Assembly (NCBI GenBank): GCA_020845575.1
Contig: JADLFL010000013.1
Location: 1 to 64,000, forward strand
Direction of reading: 5' to 3'
Source of the DNA: Acidobacteriota bacterium
Lineage (GTDB): Bacteria > Acidobacteriota > Vicinamibacteria > Vicinamibacterales > Vicinamibacteraceae
Length of the DNA stretch: 64,000 nucleotides
How positions within the stretch are numbered: the stretch's first letter is position 1; the number at the start of each line of letters is the position of its first letter. Positions 36,224-45,768 of the stretch are shown piece by piece. Made by a program: the position numbers and the translations under genes. The notes under the pieces are model-generated. The model ran no database searches and was not told the origin of the DNA. It was given only the letters and a program-made list of their open reading frames with translations.

Positions 36224-36251
36224 TTGGACACCGCAAGGGCGTAAATGTTCC
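36224..36251 (-). promoter_or_regulatory. Candidate ECF-type autoregulated promoter
   Basis: On the minus strand GGAAC (36251-36247) and GTCCAA (36229-36224) are separated by 17 nt. The arrangement resembles the E. coli sigma-E consensus GGAACTT-N15-GTCTAA. It lies upstream of the sigma gene, with a short leader carrying AGGAGG. Confidence 0.55.
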
Positions 36252-36262
36252 CTGCAGGGTGA

Positions 36263-37060
36263 CTATCTGGCGCGGTGCGGGTCTGTCCCGTCGCGCAAGC
36301 CGTCGCCGAGGACGTTGAACCCCAGCACGAGGCAGGCAATCGCCAGCCCCGGGACGATGGTGAGATGCGGCGCATCGAGCAGGTGGCTCCGGCCGGCGTC
36401 GAGCATCGCCCCCCAACTCGGCGTCGGCGGCTGGACTCCAAGACCGAGGAAGCTCAGGGAGGCCTCCGCCACAATCGCGCCCGCCATGCCGAGCGTGGCC
36501 TGCACGAGCACAGCCGGGTACGCCGACGGCAAGACATGCCGCAGGAGGATCCTCGGCGCCGACGCTCCGAGACTGCGCGCCGCCTGGACGTACTCGAACT
36601 CGCGCGCCTTGAGGACCTGTCCGCGCACCAGTCGCGCGTATCCCACCCAGCCGATGGCCGTCAGCGCGATCACCACGTTCCGCAGGTTCGGACCGAGTGC
36701 GGCCACGAGCGCAATCGCGAGAAGGATGCCCGGGAACGCCATGAGGACGTCGATGACGCGGCCCACGAGCGTGTCCAGCCACCCGCCGGCGTAGCCAGCC
36801 GCGCCTCCCACGAGCACGCCGACGATGGCCGATACGGTGACGACCGTGACACCCACCAGCAGCGACACGCGCGCGCCGGCGAGCAGGCGCGACAGGATGT
36901 CGCGTCCGAGTTCGTCGAGCCCCAGCGGATGCGCCCATGTGGGACCGGCGAGTCTCAGCGTGAGCTCCTGCGTGCGCGGATCGGCTGACACGAGCCACGG
37001 GCCGGCGAGGGCCGCCACCGCGATCGCCACCACGAGCGCCAACCCGATCCGCAAGTTCAT
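36263..37060 (-). CDS. ABC transporter permease, DppC/OppC type
   Basis: A 265-residue inner-membrane permease. The first span is at residues 5-25, an exposed loop holds HPLGLDELGRDILSRLLAGA, and the four further spans surround the ATPase-contact loop EYVQAARSLGASAPRILLRH (EAA motif). The C-terminal NVLGDGLRDGTDP is the family end. Such permeases take up peptides, nickel or sugars with a DppB partner, here the overlapping upstream gene. No binding protein or ATPase gene is in the window, so the substrate and the rest of the transporter are unknown. Confidence 0.9.
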   Translation of the reverse strand: MNLRIGLALVVAIAVAALAGPWLVSADPRTQELTLRLAGPTWAHPLGLDELGRDILSRLLAGARVSLLVGVTVVTVSAIVGVLVGGAAGYAGGWLDTLVGRVIDVLMAFPGILLAIALVAALGPNLRNVVIALTAIGWVGYARLVRGQVLKAREFEYVQAARSLGASAPRILLRHVLPSAYPAVLVQATLGMAGAIVAEASLSFLGLGVQPPTPSWGAMLDAGRSHLLDAPHLTIVPGLAIACLVLGFNVLGDGLRDGTDPHRAR

Positions 37061-38016
37061 TCGTACCGAATCCGGGGATCGGCGAATCCGTACGCGAGGT
37101 CGGTCAGCAGGTTGACCGCGACGTACGTGACGGCGATGAGCAGAATGCAGCCTTGCACCATCGGGTAGTCACGGAACTGGATCGACTGGATGAGGAGCCG
37201 GCCGAGCCCGGGCCACGCAAAGATCGTCTCGGTGACGATCGTCCCCGTGAGCACCGCGCCGAACTGCAGGCCGACGATCGTGATGATGGGGATCAGCCCG
37301 TTGCGCAGCGCATGACGCAGCACGGTGCGTGACGCGGACAGACCCCGCGCACGCGCGGCGCGCACGTACAACTCGCGGAGTTCCTCCACCAGCGATGCGC
37401 GCGTCATCCGCGCCAGGAACGCCGCCAGCGCGAGCCCCAGCGTAAGTGCCGGTAACACGAGATACGCCGGCGGCACGCGCGGAACAGACGCGATCAGCAT
37501 CTCCGACGAGGGGCCACGTCCAGAAATGGGCAACCAGCCCAGATGCACGCCGAACAGCAATGCGAGCAAGGGGCCGAGCCAGAAATTCGGCATCGACACT
37601 CCGACGAGAGCCAGTGTCATCGCCAGGGTGTCCACCCACGTGTTCGCTCGCACGGCGGCGAGGATGCCGAGCGGAAGAGCCACGGCGATCGCGACGACCA
37701 TGGCCGTGACGGCCAGCAATGCCGTCGCGCCCAGCTTCTCGGCCAGTTCGGTCGTCACGGGACGCCCGGTCCGCAGCGACTGCCCCAGTTGCCCACCAAT
37801 CGCGTCGCGGAGGAACCGCGCGTACTGCGTCGGCAGCGGATCGTCGAGCCCCAACTTCGCGCGCAACGCGGCCACGTCGGCCGGCGTGGCCGCCTCGCCC
37901 AACATCGACACCGCGGGGTCCCCGGGCACCATGTGGATCAGCGCGAAGACCAGCGTCGCCACGCCGAGCAGGACCGGCACGGTCAACACGAGCCGACGGA
38001 GCAGGAAGCGCAGCAT
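37057..38016 (-). CDS. ABC transporter permease, DppB/OppB type
   Basis: A 319-residue inner-membrane permease with six spans. The N-terminal MLRFLLRRLVLTVPVLLGVA and the MVPGDPAVSMLGEAATPADV loop are typical, as is the EAA loop YVRAARARGLSASRTVLRHA and the end VNLLTDLAYGFADPRIRY. ATG at 38016 is chosen to match the family start; it is 10 bp after the stop of the sigma-54 activator gene. It overlaps the DppC gene by 4 bp (ATGA). Confidence 0.9.
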   Translation of the reverse strand: MLRFLLRRLVLTVPVLLGVATLVFALIHMVPGDPAVSMLGEAATPADVAALRAKLGLDDPLPTQYARFLRDAIGGQLGQSLRTGRPVTTELAEKLGATALLAVTAMVVAIAVALPLGILAAVRANTWVDTLAMTLALVGVSMPNFWLGPLLALLFGVHLGWLPISGRGPSSEMLIASVPRVPPAYLVLPALTLGLALAAFLARMTRASLVEELRELYVRAARARGLSASRTVLRHALRNGLIPIITIVGLQFGAVLTGTIVTETIFAWPGLGRLLIQSIQFRDYPMVQGCILLIAVTYVAVNLLTDLAYGFADPRIRYE

Positions 38017-38026
38017 GAATCGGCCG

Positions 38027-40207
38027 CTATGGTAGTCGAGAGTCGGCATCTTCCTCATCGAGACCGAGCCGCCGTACGAGCTTGCTCAGTCCCTGACGCG
38101 TCAGTCCCAGGTCCCGGGCGGCCAGGGACGGCCGTCCGCCCGCGCGTGTCAGCGCTTCGCGGACGTACGTCGCTTCGAACTCCCGTCGCGCCGCCTCCAG
38201 CCCCGAGCGGCACAGGTAATTCGTGGTCTCGGTGCGTCGGGCGTCAGGGGGCAGATCGTCGACGGTGACGCGCCCGCGCGGCGGCACGCGGACAGCCAGC
38301 GCCGCCAGCGTGTTCTGCAGTTGCCTGACATTGCCGGGCCAGTCCTGTCGCGAGAGTGCGTCGAGCACGCGTGCCTCGAGTCGCGCACGACTCCCGACGC
38401 GTGCCGTGCAGTCATGCCACAGATGACGGGCCAGTTCGGGGATGTCCTCGCGGCGTTCGCGCAACGCCGGCATGCGCACGCGCACGACGTCGAGCCTGTA
38501 GAACAAGTCGGCCCTGAACGTCCCCCGCCGCACGGCGTCTTCGAGCGACACGTTGGTCGCGGCGATCACGCGGACGTCGACCCGGCGTGACTGGTTCTCG
38601 CCCACGCGACGCACTTCCCCGTCCTGCAGTACGCGCAACAGCTTCGCCTGGGCTCGCGCACCGAGTTCGCCGACCTCGTCGAGGAAGAGCGTCCCGCCAT
38701 CGGCGTCATCGAACAGGCCGACACGATCGGCGGCGGCACCGGTGAACGCACCGCGCACGTGGCCGAACAACTCGGACTCGATCAGTTCGTCTGGCAACGC
38801 CGCGCAGTTGATCGCCGCGCACCGGCGATGCCGACGCGGTCCGAGCCCGTGAATCGCGCGCGCCGCCAGTTCCTTGCCGCACCCGCTCTCACCTCGAATC
38901 AACACGGGAAATGGTGCGCGCGCCGCCAGTGCGATCTGCGCGCGTACGTCCTGCATCGTCGCGCTGCTGCCGACCAGCGTCTGCTCCAGGCCAGGCGCGG
39001 CCGCGCGCGGCGGCGGCGGCAGCGCACACACGCGCGGCGCCACCAGTCTGGCAAACACCGTCAGCAGTGGCTGGTGATCGAGTCCCGCCTCACGCGACGC
39101 CCACGTCCCACCGACATGCACCGTCGTTCCGTCACTCGACTCGTGACGGCCCACCGCGAACCATCCGTCGGCGGCCACCAGCGAGTCGACGCCGTCGAGG
39201 ACGGCGAGTCGCGACCAGGCCTCGACGGCGGCGGTGTCTCCGTCGCGTGCCACGGCGCGAACGGCGCCGCCCGTCCGCACGAGGATCCCGGCGGCGCGTG
39301 CCCGCGTGTGCCTGCGCACCGCCCGGCACGCGATCGACAGAGCGTCCTCATCCCGGCGCGCATCGTCCACCTGCGCGCTGACATCCAGCAGTTCCAGGTG
39401 CGTCATGAGAGCACGATCTCCTGCGGGGGCGGCGACCCATGAGAACGCTGGGCACGCCGGAGCCTCCGACGAGGCGCGCCACGCTCGGCCAACGAGACGC
39501 GCATGTGCTGCGTGGTGAAGAACCCGCCGCGGCGGCGGGCAGGGAGTGCGCGCGTGCAACGACGCCGCGGGCCACGACGCCGATGACGGCGACTGGCGCG
39601 CGATCGCGGCGACCCGTCCCCCGGCGACCGTCCACGCGATCAACACATCGCGGGCGCGACAAGCGTCGTCAGCCGGGACCGCCACGAACACGGGCGGGCA
39701 CCGTGCCGGATGCGCGGCGCCTGGCGTGTGCTGCAGCACGACGAGCATCGGCAGCACGACGGGCGTCAATCCCGCGCGCATCGCCATGCACGCAAGACGG
39801 TACCAGTCCTCCACGTCGTATATGGTCGTCACGCCTATGCGATGGGTCGTCCAGTCCGCCGGCCGGGCGATGGGAGCCTCGTGCCGGCCACTGGGCGCGG
39901 CCGGCGGCACCGGGCCCGTGGCAATCGCGGCGCGTGCGACCCAGCGCCCCATGACATCGCGCGTGAGCCAGCTGTCGAGACACACGTCTGATGGCGGGAT
40001 GCGCCGCCCCCCCACGCGTTGCGACGGCCGCCATGCCTGGACGGCGTCGTGCGGCACGATCGTCGTGACCAGGCGGACGCGCCATCCGGTGGCGAGGTCG
40101 AACAGTCCCTCGGACGTTTCCAGCAGCCGTCCGACGCGCAGACCGGAGGCCACGACAGGCACTCGCGACATGCCACGGTCCAGAGCAAGGGGCTCGCCAG
40201 CGCGCAT
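38027..40207 (-). CDS. Sigma-54-dependent transcriptional activator, Fis-type HTH
   Basis: 726 residues. The first ~290 show no recognisable domain and have many Arg/Ala/Pro; about 300-400 look like a GAF sensor ([19 protein letters not shown] onward). The AAA+ domain (about 410-650) has Walker A GESGCGKE, the sigma-54-contact loop [13 protein letters not shown], Walker [12 protein letters not shown], and [13 protein letters not shown]. The Fis-like HTH is at the end ([20 protein letters not shown]). There is no receiver domain, so control must come through the N-terminus. Start ATG 40207 is preferred over a GTG 60 bp upstream. It precedes the permease pair and may regulate it, or may act elsewhere. 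Confidence 0.85.
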   Translation of the reverse strand: MRAGEPLALDRGMSRVPVVASGLRVGRLLETSEGLFDLATGWRVRLVTTIVPHDAVQAWRPSQRVGGRRIPPSDVCLDSWLTRDVMGRWVARAAIATGPVPPAAPSGRHEAPIARPADWTTHRIGVTTIYDVEDWYRLACMAMRAGLTPVVLPMLVVLQHTPGAAHPARCPPVFVAVPADDACRARDVLIAWTVAGGRVAAIARQSPSSASWPAASLHARTPCPPPRRVLHHAAHARLVGRAWRASSEAPACPAFSWVAAPAGDRALMTHLELLDVSAQVDDARRDEDALSIACRAVRRHTRARAAGILVRTGGAVRAVARDGDTAAVEAWSRLAVLDGVDSLVAADGWFAVGRHESSDGTTVHVGGTWASREAGLDHQPLLTVFARLVAPRVCALPPPPRAAAPGLEQTLVGSSATMQDVRAQIALAARAPFPVLIRGESGCGKELAARAIHGLGPRRHRRCAAINCAALPDELIESELFGHVRGAFTGAAADRVGLFDDADGGTLFLDEVGELGARAQAKLLRVLQDGEVRRVGENQSRRVDVRVIAATNVSLEDAVRRGTFRADLFYRLDVVRVRMPALRERREDIPELARHLWHDCTARVGSRARLEARVLDALSRQDWPGNVRQLQNTLAALAVRVPPRGRVTVDDLPPDARRTETTNYLCRSGLEAARREFEATYVREALTRAGGRPSLAARDLGLTRQGLSKLVRRLGLDEEDADSRLP

Positions 40208-40294
40208 GACGCGCAATAGCGGCGGAAATGCGCGATTCGGTGGCAGGACGCTGCGGAATCTGCACACCCCGGACCCTCGTAACGCAGCAGGAAG

Positions 40295-40300
40295 TAGAAT
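40295..40300 (+). promoter_or_regulatory. -10 box TAGAAT, 8 nt before aroC ATG
   Basis: TAGAAT ends 8 nt before the ATG. A possible AGGAAG Shine-Dalgarno overlaps the box and would not be transcribed, so a leaderless message is likely. No good -35 box. Confidence 0.4.
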
Positions 40301-40308
40301 CGTCGCCG

Positions 40309-41526
40309 ATGCTGCGCTTCCTCACGGCAGGTGAATCACACGGACAGGCCCTCCTGGCAACGGTCGACGGACTGCCAGCGGGCCTGCCGATCGATCAGGA
40401 CCTGCTCGCACACGACCTGCGGCGCCGACAACTGGGCTATGGCCGCGGCAGGCGCATGCAGATCGAGACCGACACGGCGGAGATCCTTAGCGGCATCCGC
40501 AAGGGTGTCACGCTCGGCAGCCCTGTCGCGATGCTCATCCGCAATCGCGACTGGAAGAACTGGCAGCAGACGATGCACGTCGGTGCGGACGCGCCGGCTG
40601 ACGCCACGGGTGCGCGTCGCGCCCCGGTAACGCGGCCACGTCCCGGGCACGCCGATCTGGCAGGGGCGCTGAAGTACGACCGCGCGGACATGCGCGACAT
40701 CCTCGAGCGCGCCAGTGCCCGCGAGACCGCTGCGCGCGTGGCCGTCGGCGCGCTCGCACGTCAGTTGCTCGCCGCGCTCGACATCCAGGTGGTGAGCCAT
40801 GTCTTCACGCTCGGTCCGGTGACAGCCGGCGATCCGCTGGCGTACACGTTCGAGCAGGTGGCAGCGATCGACGACGAGGCGCCGCTCCATTGCGTGGACG
40901 AAACCCTGCAGCAGCACATGATCGAGGCGATCGACGCGGCGCGCGCGGCGGGAGACACGCTCGGCGGCGCGTTCGAAGTGATCGTGCGCGGCCTCCCGGC
41001 AGGACTGGGATCGCACGTGCAGTGGGACCGCAAACTCGACGGCCGCCTCGCGCAGGCCGTGATGTCCATCCCCGCGATCAAGGCGGTGGGACTCGGCAAG
41101 GGCGTGGGCGTCGCCACGGTCCCGGGATCGCAGGTTCACGACGAGATCCTGTTGCCGACAGACGATGCGCCCCGCGCGCTTGGCGTGGTGCGTCCGACCA
41201 ACCGCGCCGGCGGGCTCGAAGGCGGCGTGACCAACGGGGAGGACCTGCGCGTCAGCGGCTACATGAAGCCGATTTCCACGCTGATGAAGCCGCTGCGCTC
41301 GGTAGACCTGCAGACGATGCAGGAGTCGCCCGCGGCGATCGAACGCAGTGACGTGTGTGCCGTGCCCGCAGCGGCCGTCGTCGGTGAGGCGATGGTGGCG
41401 TTCGTGCTCGCTGACGCCATCCTCGAACGCTTCGGCGGCGACACGCTTGACGACATCCGCGCCGCGGTGGCCCACGCACAGGCGCGCGTGACCCGCCGCT
41501 TCCGGTCGGCGGCTGCCGACGCCTGA
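40309..41526 (+). CDS. aroC: Chorismate synthase
   Basis: Last step of the shikimate pathway, FMN-dependent loss of phosphate from EPSP; 405 residues. Signatures: FLTAGESHGQALLA at the start, RRRQLGYGRGRRMQIE, TRPRPGHADLAGALKY, and DPA-type end region RSVDLQTMQ with the ERSDVCAVPAAAVVGEAM segment. It is the first gene of a long run and is far from the aro-trp operon, so regulation is separate. The ORF is open 27 codons upstream, but the ATG at 40309 fits the family start. Divergent from the sigma-54 activator with 101 bp between. Confidence 0.96.
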   Translation: MLRFLTAGESHGQALLATVDGLPAGLPIDQDLLAHDLRRRQLGYGRGRRMQIETDTAEILSGIRKGVTLGSPVAMLIRNRDWKNWQQTMHVGADAPADATGARRAPVTRPRPGHADLAGALKYDRADMRDILERASARETAARVAVGALARQLLAALDIQVVSHVFTLGPVTAGDPLAYTFEQVAAIDDEAPLHCVDETLQQHMIEAIDAARAAGDTLGGAFEVIVRGLPAGLGSHVQWDRKLDGRLAQAVMSIPAIKAVGLGKGVGVATVPGSQVHDEILLPTDDAPRALGVVRPTNRAGGLEGGVTNGEDLRVSGYMKPISTLMKPLRSVDLQTMQESPAAIERSDVCAVPAAAVVGEAMVAFVLADAILERFGGDTLDDIRAAVAHAQARVTRRFRSAAADA

Positions 41527-41532
41527 CGCGCG

Positions 41533-42042
41533 ATGCGCCGGCCAATCCTGCGCTACGGCGCGCCAGTACTCCAGCGGAAGGCGGCCCCCGTCGCCGCCCT
41601 CACGCCAGACATCGACTCGCTCATCGACGACATGCGCGAGACAATGCAGCACGCGTCGGGCGTGGGACTGGCGGCTCCGCAGGTCGGCGCATCCGTGCGC
41701 GTCTGCCTCGTCGATCTGTCGGGCGGCAGACGACCGGATCAGACGATGGTGCTCATCAATCCCGACGTCATCGAGCGCGGCGGCCTGCAGTTGAAGGAAG
41801 AAGGCTGCCTGAGCGTGCCCGGTGTCGAGGCGACGGTGCCGCGTCCGCTCCGTCTCACGGTGCGCGCGATGGATCGCGACGGCGACGTCAGAGAGATTCA
41901 CGCCGAGGGCCTGCTGGCCCGCGTCATCCAGCATGAGGTCGACCATCTGAACGGGATCCTCTTTCTCGACAGGCTCCGTCCCGAATATCGGTGGGTGCTG
42001 ACGCGCCGCATCGCGCGCCTGAGGAACGCCGGGAAATGGTGA
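41533..42042 (+). CDS. def: Peptide deformylase
   Basis: Fe/Zn enzyme that removes the formyl group from nascent peptides; 169 residues. All three motifs are seen: GVGLAAPQVG, EEGCLSVPG with the metal Cys, and QHEVDHLNG with the two metal His and catalytic Glu. It starts 6 bp after aroC and is followed by fmt, the usual partner. Confidence 0.97.
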   Translation: MRRPILRYGAPVLQRKAAPVAALTPDIDSLIDDMRETMQHASGVGLAAPQVGASVRVCLVDLSGGRRPDQTMVLINPDVIERGGLQLKEEGCLSVPGVEATVPRPLRLTVRAMDRDGDVREIHAEGLLARVIQHEVDHLNGILFLDRLRPEYRWVLTRRIARLRNAGKW

Positions 42043-42054
42043 GGACGTCCTGAC

Positions 42055-43011
42055 ATGACGCGCTTGCGCATCGCGGTCTTCGGCACGCCGGCGTTCGCCG
42101 TGCCGACGCTCGACGCCCTGTTGGCCTCCGAGCACGACGTCGTCGGCGTCGTGACCCAGCCCGATCGTCCGCGCGGGCGAGGACAGCAGGTCAGCGAGTC
42201 GCCGGTGAAGGAGCGGGCGCGACTGGCGGGCGTGCCGGTGCTGCAGCCAACGCGCCTTGGCGACGAGGCGTTCCTCGCGGCGTTTCGCGAATGGCGTGCC
42301 GATCTCGGCGTGGTGGCCGCGTACGGTCGCCTGCTGCCGCAGGCCCTGCTCGACATCCCTCCGCGCGGTCTCATCAACGTCCACGCGTCGCTGCTGCCCG
42401 CCTGGCGCGGTGCCTCGCCGATTCAGCGAGCCGTGCTCGACGGCGATCGCGTGGCCGGCGTGACGATCATGCGTGTCGTGCTGGCGCTCGACGCCGGTGC
42501 GATGCTGGGGCGCGTCGAACTGCCGATCGCCCCCGACGACACGGCCGGGACGCTCGAAACCCGCCTGGCGGTGGCCGGCGCGCATCTGCTGCGTGACGTG
42601 GTCGACAGGATGGGTCAGGGTGAGACGGTCGCCGAGGAACCGCAGGACGATTCGAAGGCGACGCTCGCCCCGAAGATCGAAAAGCAGGATGGACTCATCA
42701 ACTGGACGCGACCCGCGGCCGAACTGGACCGCCACGTCCGCGGCATGCAGCCGTGGCCGGGCGCGTTCACGTTCGTCGACGGTCAGCGCGTGGTGATCCG
42801 CGAAGCCACCGTCGACGCGCGTGCCGCTGGCGCCGCGGGCCCGGGCGACCTCATCGATCGCGACGGCGACGCCGCGGTGTTCGCGTGCGGCGACGGCACG
42901 GCACTGCGCGTGCGCCAGGTGCAGCCCGCGGGGAAACGCGTGATGACCGCGCGTGAGTGGCTGCAGGGCCGGCGCAGCCCGCTGCCGATCGTGGCCGGCC
43001 CGCACGCATGA
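42055..43011 (+). CDS. fmt: Methionyl-tRNA formyltransferase
   Basis: 318 residues; transfers formyl from 10-formyl-THF to initiator Met-tRNA. The N-terminal Rossmann domain starts LRIAVFGTPAFAVPTLDALL; the folate site shows INVHASLLPAWRGASPIQRA with catalytic Asn/His, and the catalytic Asp is in LALDAGAML. The C-terminal OB-fold domain recognises the acceptor stem (QPWPGAFTFVDGQRV). It overlaps rsmB by 4 bp (ATGA). Confidence 0.96.
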   Translation: MTRLRIAVFGTPAFAVPTLDALLASEHDVVGVVTQPDRPRGRGQQVSESPVKERARLAGVPVLQPTRLGDEAFLAAFREWRADLGVVAAYGRLLPQALLDIPPRGLINVHASLLPAWRGASPIQRAVLDGDRVAGVTIMRVVLALDAGAMLGRVELPIAPDDTAGTLETRLAVAGAHLLRDVVDRMGQGETVAEEPQDDSKATLAPKIEKQDGLINWTRPAAELDRHVRGMQPWPGAFTFVDGQRVVIREATVDARAAGAAGPGDLIDRDGDAAVFACGDGTALRVRQVQPAGKRVMTAREWLQGRRSPLPIVAGPHA

Positions 43012-44354
43012 TCGCCCCCGCACGGCGAGCGGCCACCGACGTGCTCGTTGCCGTCGACGCCGGACGGCACGATCTGCCGACGGCACTGGCACAGGCACAC
43101 GCCGGCCTCGCCGACGCGCGCGACAGGGCCCTGCTCACCGAACTCGCCACGGGCGTCCAACGCTGGCGCCTCGCGCTCGACTTCGCCATTCATGCACGCA
43201 CCGGCAGGCAGCCCGCGGACCTCGATCCCGAGGTGCGCACCGCGCTTCGACTCGGTCTGTATCAGTTGTGGCACGCCACGCGAACGCCGGCGTCGGCGGT
43301 GGTCCACGATGGCGTGGAGATCGTGAAGCGCGGTCCGCGCCGGAGTGCGTCGGGGATGGTGAACGCCGTCCTGCGACGCGTGGCACGCGAGGGCATGCCG
43401 CAACTCCCCGAGCCGCCACGCGTGCCTGTCGACGATCCGCGCTGGCGACCGCAGGCACTGGCGTACCTCGCCATCGCCCAATCTCATCCCGCGTGGCTCG
43501 TGGAACGGTGGCTCGACAGATTCGGGTACGACGCGACCGAGGCGTGGGTCCGCTACGACAACACGCCTGCTGACGTCACGGTCTGGCGCACCGACGGCGC
43601 CAACCACGACGACGTCGAGGGCGAGCCGACGCGCTACGTCCCCGGCGGACTCACGCTGACGAGCGGACGCGATGCCATCGGCCTCCTGGCCACGGGCCGT
43701 GTCTACGCACAGGACGAGGCGTCGGCGGCTGTCGGCCTCGTCGCGGCCTGCGTGGCACGCGGGCGCGTGCTCGACGCGTGCGCCGCGCCAGGGGGCAAGA
43801 CGCTTGCCATGGCGTCGCGGACAGGGGCCGACGTCAGATTCATCGCAAGCGACTTGCGCGCAAGACGCGTGACCCTTCTGGCACAGACTCTCGCCCGCGC
43901 ACGGCAACGCCGCGTGGCCGTGCTGCGGAGTGACGCAAGCCGCCTGCCCTTCGATGCGTCGCTCGATACCGTGCTGATCGATGCACCGTGCTCCGGGCTC
44001 GGTACCCTGCGCCGCGACCCCGACGTCCGCTGGCGGCGCACCGCCGCGGACCTGCCGGCGCTCGTCGCCGTGCAGCGCGCGCTCATCGAGGAGGGGCGTC
44101 GCGCGATGCGTCCCGGAGGCACGCTCATCTACGCGACATGCTCGAGCGAGCCCGAAGAGAACGAGTCGCTCATCGCCGACGTCCTTCGCGCCCACCCCGA
44201 CCTCGCGCGCGTGGACCTGCGACACGCCGGACTGCCGCCGACCATGACTCCCCTGCTCACCGCGGATGGTGCGCTGCGAACGTGGCCGCACGCCCACGGA
44301 CTCGACGCCTTCCATGCCGTCGCGCTGCGCGTCGCGGGTAAGATCGACGACTGA
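43008..44354 (+). CDS. rsmB: 16S rRNA (cytosine-967-C5)-methyltransferase
   Basis: 448 residues. Residues 1-135 form a NusB-like RNA-binding domain (DRALLTELATGVQRWRLALD). The methyltransferase has the SAM motif VLDACAAPGGKTLAMA, motif IV DAPCSGLGTLRRDPDVRW with the PC cysteine, and the nucleophile in YATCSSEPEENE. It modifies C967 of 16S rRNA, near the P site. ATG at 43008 overlaps the fmt stop. The def-fmt-rsmB order is a conserved one in bacteria. Confidence 0.95.
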   Translation: MIAPARRAATDVLVAVDAGRHDLPTALAQAHAGLADARDRALLTELATGVQRWRLALDFAIHARTGRQPADLDPEVRTALRLGLYQLWHATRTPASAVVHDGVEIVKRGPRRSASGMVNAVLRRVAREGMPQLPEPPRVPVDDPRWRPQALAYLAIAQSHPAWLVERWLDRFGYDATEAWVRYDNTPADVTVWRTDGANHDDVEGEPTRYVPGGLTLTSGRDAIGLLATGRVYAQDEASAAVGLVAACVARGRVLDACAAPGGKTLAMASRTGADVRFIASDLRARRVTLLAQTLARARQRRVAVLRSDASRLPFDASLDTVLIDAPCSGLGTLRRDPDVRWRRTAADLPALVAVQRALIEEGRRAMRPGGTLIYATCSSEPEENESLIADVLRAHPDLARVDLRHAGLPPTMTPLLTADGALRTWPHAHGLDAFHAVALRVAGKIDD

Positions 44355-45088
44355 TGGAGGCGCGCCGCGGGTTCACCGGACGGGTGTGGGGCCTGGGGAA
44401 GCTGCTGGCGCTGCTGGCACTGCTGGCCGTCACGTATGCCGTCTCATTCGGCATGGCGATGCGTCTCGCGCTCCGGACGCGGGACGTCCGCGTGCCCGAT
44501 CTCCTGGGCCGCAGCGTCAATCAGGCCAGCACGTCGTTGACCGAACTCGGGTTGCCGCTCAAGGTGGAAGAAGCGCGGCGTTCCGATCCCAGAGTACCGG
44601 CGGGACTGATTCTGGCGCAGGACCCGCTGGCCGGCAGCACGGCCCGCCGTCCGCGCAGCGTGAAGGTGTGGCTCAGCGCCGGTCCGACTGTGAGCCGCGT
44701 ACCCGCCGTCTCCGGGCTGACCGAACGCACCGCACAATTGCGGCTCGAGAGCGAAGGCATCGGGATCAGGAGCCTGTCGGCGATCCGGTCGTCGGTCTTC
44801 CCTGCCGGTGTCGTCGTGGCGCAGAACCCGCTCCCCGGGTCCGCCGCCGATACGGTGGCGCTCCTGGTGAACCGCGGGGAACGAGGCGCCACGTATGTGA
44901 TGCCCGATCTGATTGGCGTCAGCGCGTCGCAGGCCGCACAGCTCCTGCGCGGGCGCGGGTTCCGCGTCGCGCTCGTGGCCGAGCAACCCTACCCCGGTGT
45001 CCCCCCCGGTATCGTCCTGAGGCAATCGCCGCTCGGTGGCTTCCAGATCGCCCCCGGTGATGCCATCTCCCTCGAGGTGAGTCGATGA
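44354..45088 (+). CDS. Membrane-anchored protein with three PASTA domains
   Basis: 244 residues: one N-terminal membrane span (about 17-37, LLALLALLAVTYAVSFGMAM) and three PASTA domains outside (about 45-110, 112-178, 180-244), each with the pattern VPDLxGxS..QA..L...G....V and G.V..Q.P..G. PASTA domains bind muropeptides or lipid II in Ser/Thr kinases and penicillin-binding proteins. Here there is no catalytic domain, so it may sense or bind the cell wall as a partner for another protein. Overlaps rsmB (TGATG) and rpe (ATGA). Confidence 0.88.
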   Translation: MEARRGFTGRVWGLGKLLALLALLAVTYAVSFGMAMRLALRTRDVRVPDLLGRSVNQASTSLTELGLPLKVEEARRSDPRVPAGLILAQDPLAGSTARRPRSVKVWLSAGPTVSRVPAVSGLTERTAQLRLESEGIGIRSLSAIRSSVFPAGVVVAQNPLPGSAADTVALLVNRGERGATYVMPDLIGVSASQAAQLLRGRGFRVALVAEQPYPGVPPGIVLRQSPLGGFQIAPGDAISLEVSR

Positions 45089-45768
45089 GCGTGCTGATCG
45101 CGCCATCCGTACTGAGCGCCGACTTCGCGGCCCTCGGAGACGCCGTGCGTCTGGTGGCAGACGGCGGCGCCGACTGGATCCACGTCGACGTGATGGACGG
45201 CCGCTTCGTGCCCAACATCAGTATCGGCCTGCCTGTGGTCGCCGCGCTGGCCAGGGTGTCTCCACTGCCGCTCGACGTTCACCTGATGATCGTCGAGCCC
45301 GAGCACTACGTCGACGCGTTCGCACGCGCGGGTGCGGCGTCGGTGTGCGTCCATGTCGAAGCCACGCCCCATCTGCACCGGCTCGTCCACCGTATCAAGG
45401 ACAACGGCGTGAAGGCGGGCGTGGCGATCAATCCCGCCACGCCGCTCGAGGCTCTGACAGACATCGCCCCGGATCTGGATCTGGTGATCCTGATGACGGT
45501 CAACCCGGGATTCGGCGGGCAGACCTTCATCGAGCGTTCCTACGACAGACTGCGCCGGCTGCGCGATCTGCTCGACGCGACAGGGAGCCGGGCGCTCGTG
45601 ACCGTCGACGGTGGCGTGGATCCGGCGCGGGCCGAACGCGTGGCGGCCGCTGGCGGCGACGTCCTCGTCGCCGGCCAGGCTGTGTTCGGCGCGGCCGACG
45701 CCGCCCGGGCCATCGCGGACCTCCGCACCGCGGGCGACCGCGGCTGGCACGCACGTACGACACGATGA
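45085..45768 (+). CDS. rpe: Ribulose-phosphate 3-epimerase
   Basis: 227 residues, TIM barrel of the pentose phosphate pathway that interconverts ribulose 5-phosphate and xylulose 5-phosphate. Markers: IAPSVLSADFAALGDAV, IHVDVMDGRFVPNISIG with catalytic Asp, LDVHLMIVEP and VNPGFGGQTFI, VTVDGGV with the second Asp. Overlaps its neighbours by 4 bp each. Confidence 0.96.
   Translation: MSVLIAPSVLSADFAALGDAVRLVADGGADWIHVDVMDGRFVPNISIGLPVVAALARVSPLPLDVHLMIVEPEHYVDAFARAGAASVCVHVEATPHLHRLVHRIKDNGVKAGVAINPATPLEALTDIAPDLDLVILMTVNPGFGGQTFIERSYDRLRRLRDLLDATGSRALVTVDGGVDPARAERVAAAGGDVLVAGQAVFGAADAARAIADLRTAGDRGWHARTTR

Noticed and set aside
40336..43098. A 920-residue minus-strand frame opposite aroC-def-fmt
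   Set aside because: No known motif, Arg/His/Asp-rich composition; the plus strand has three well-conserved genes.
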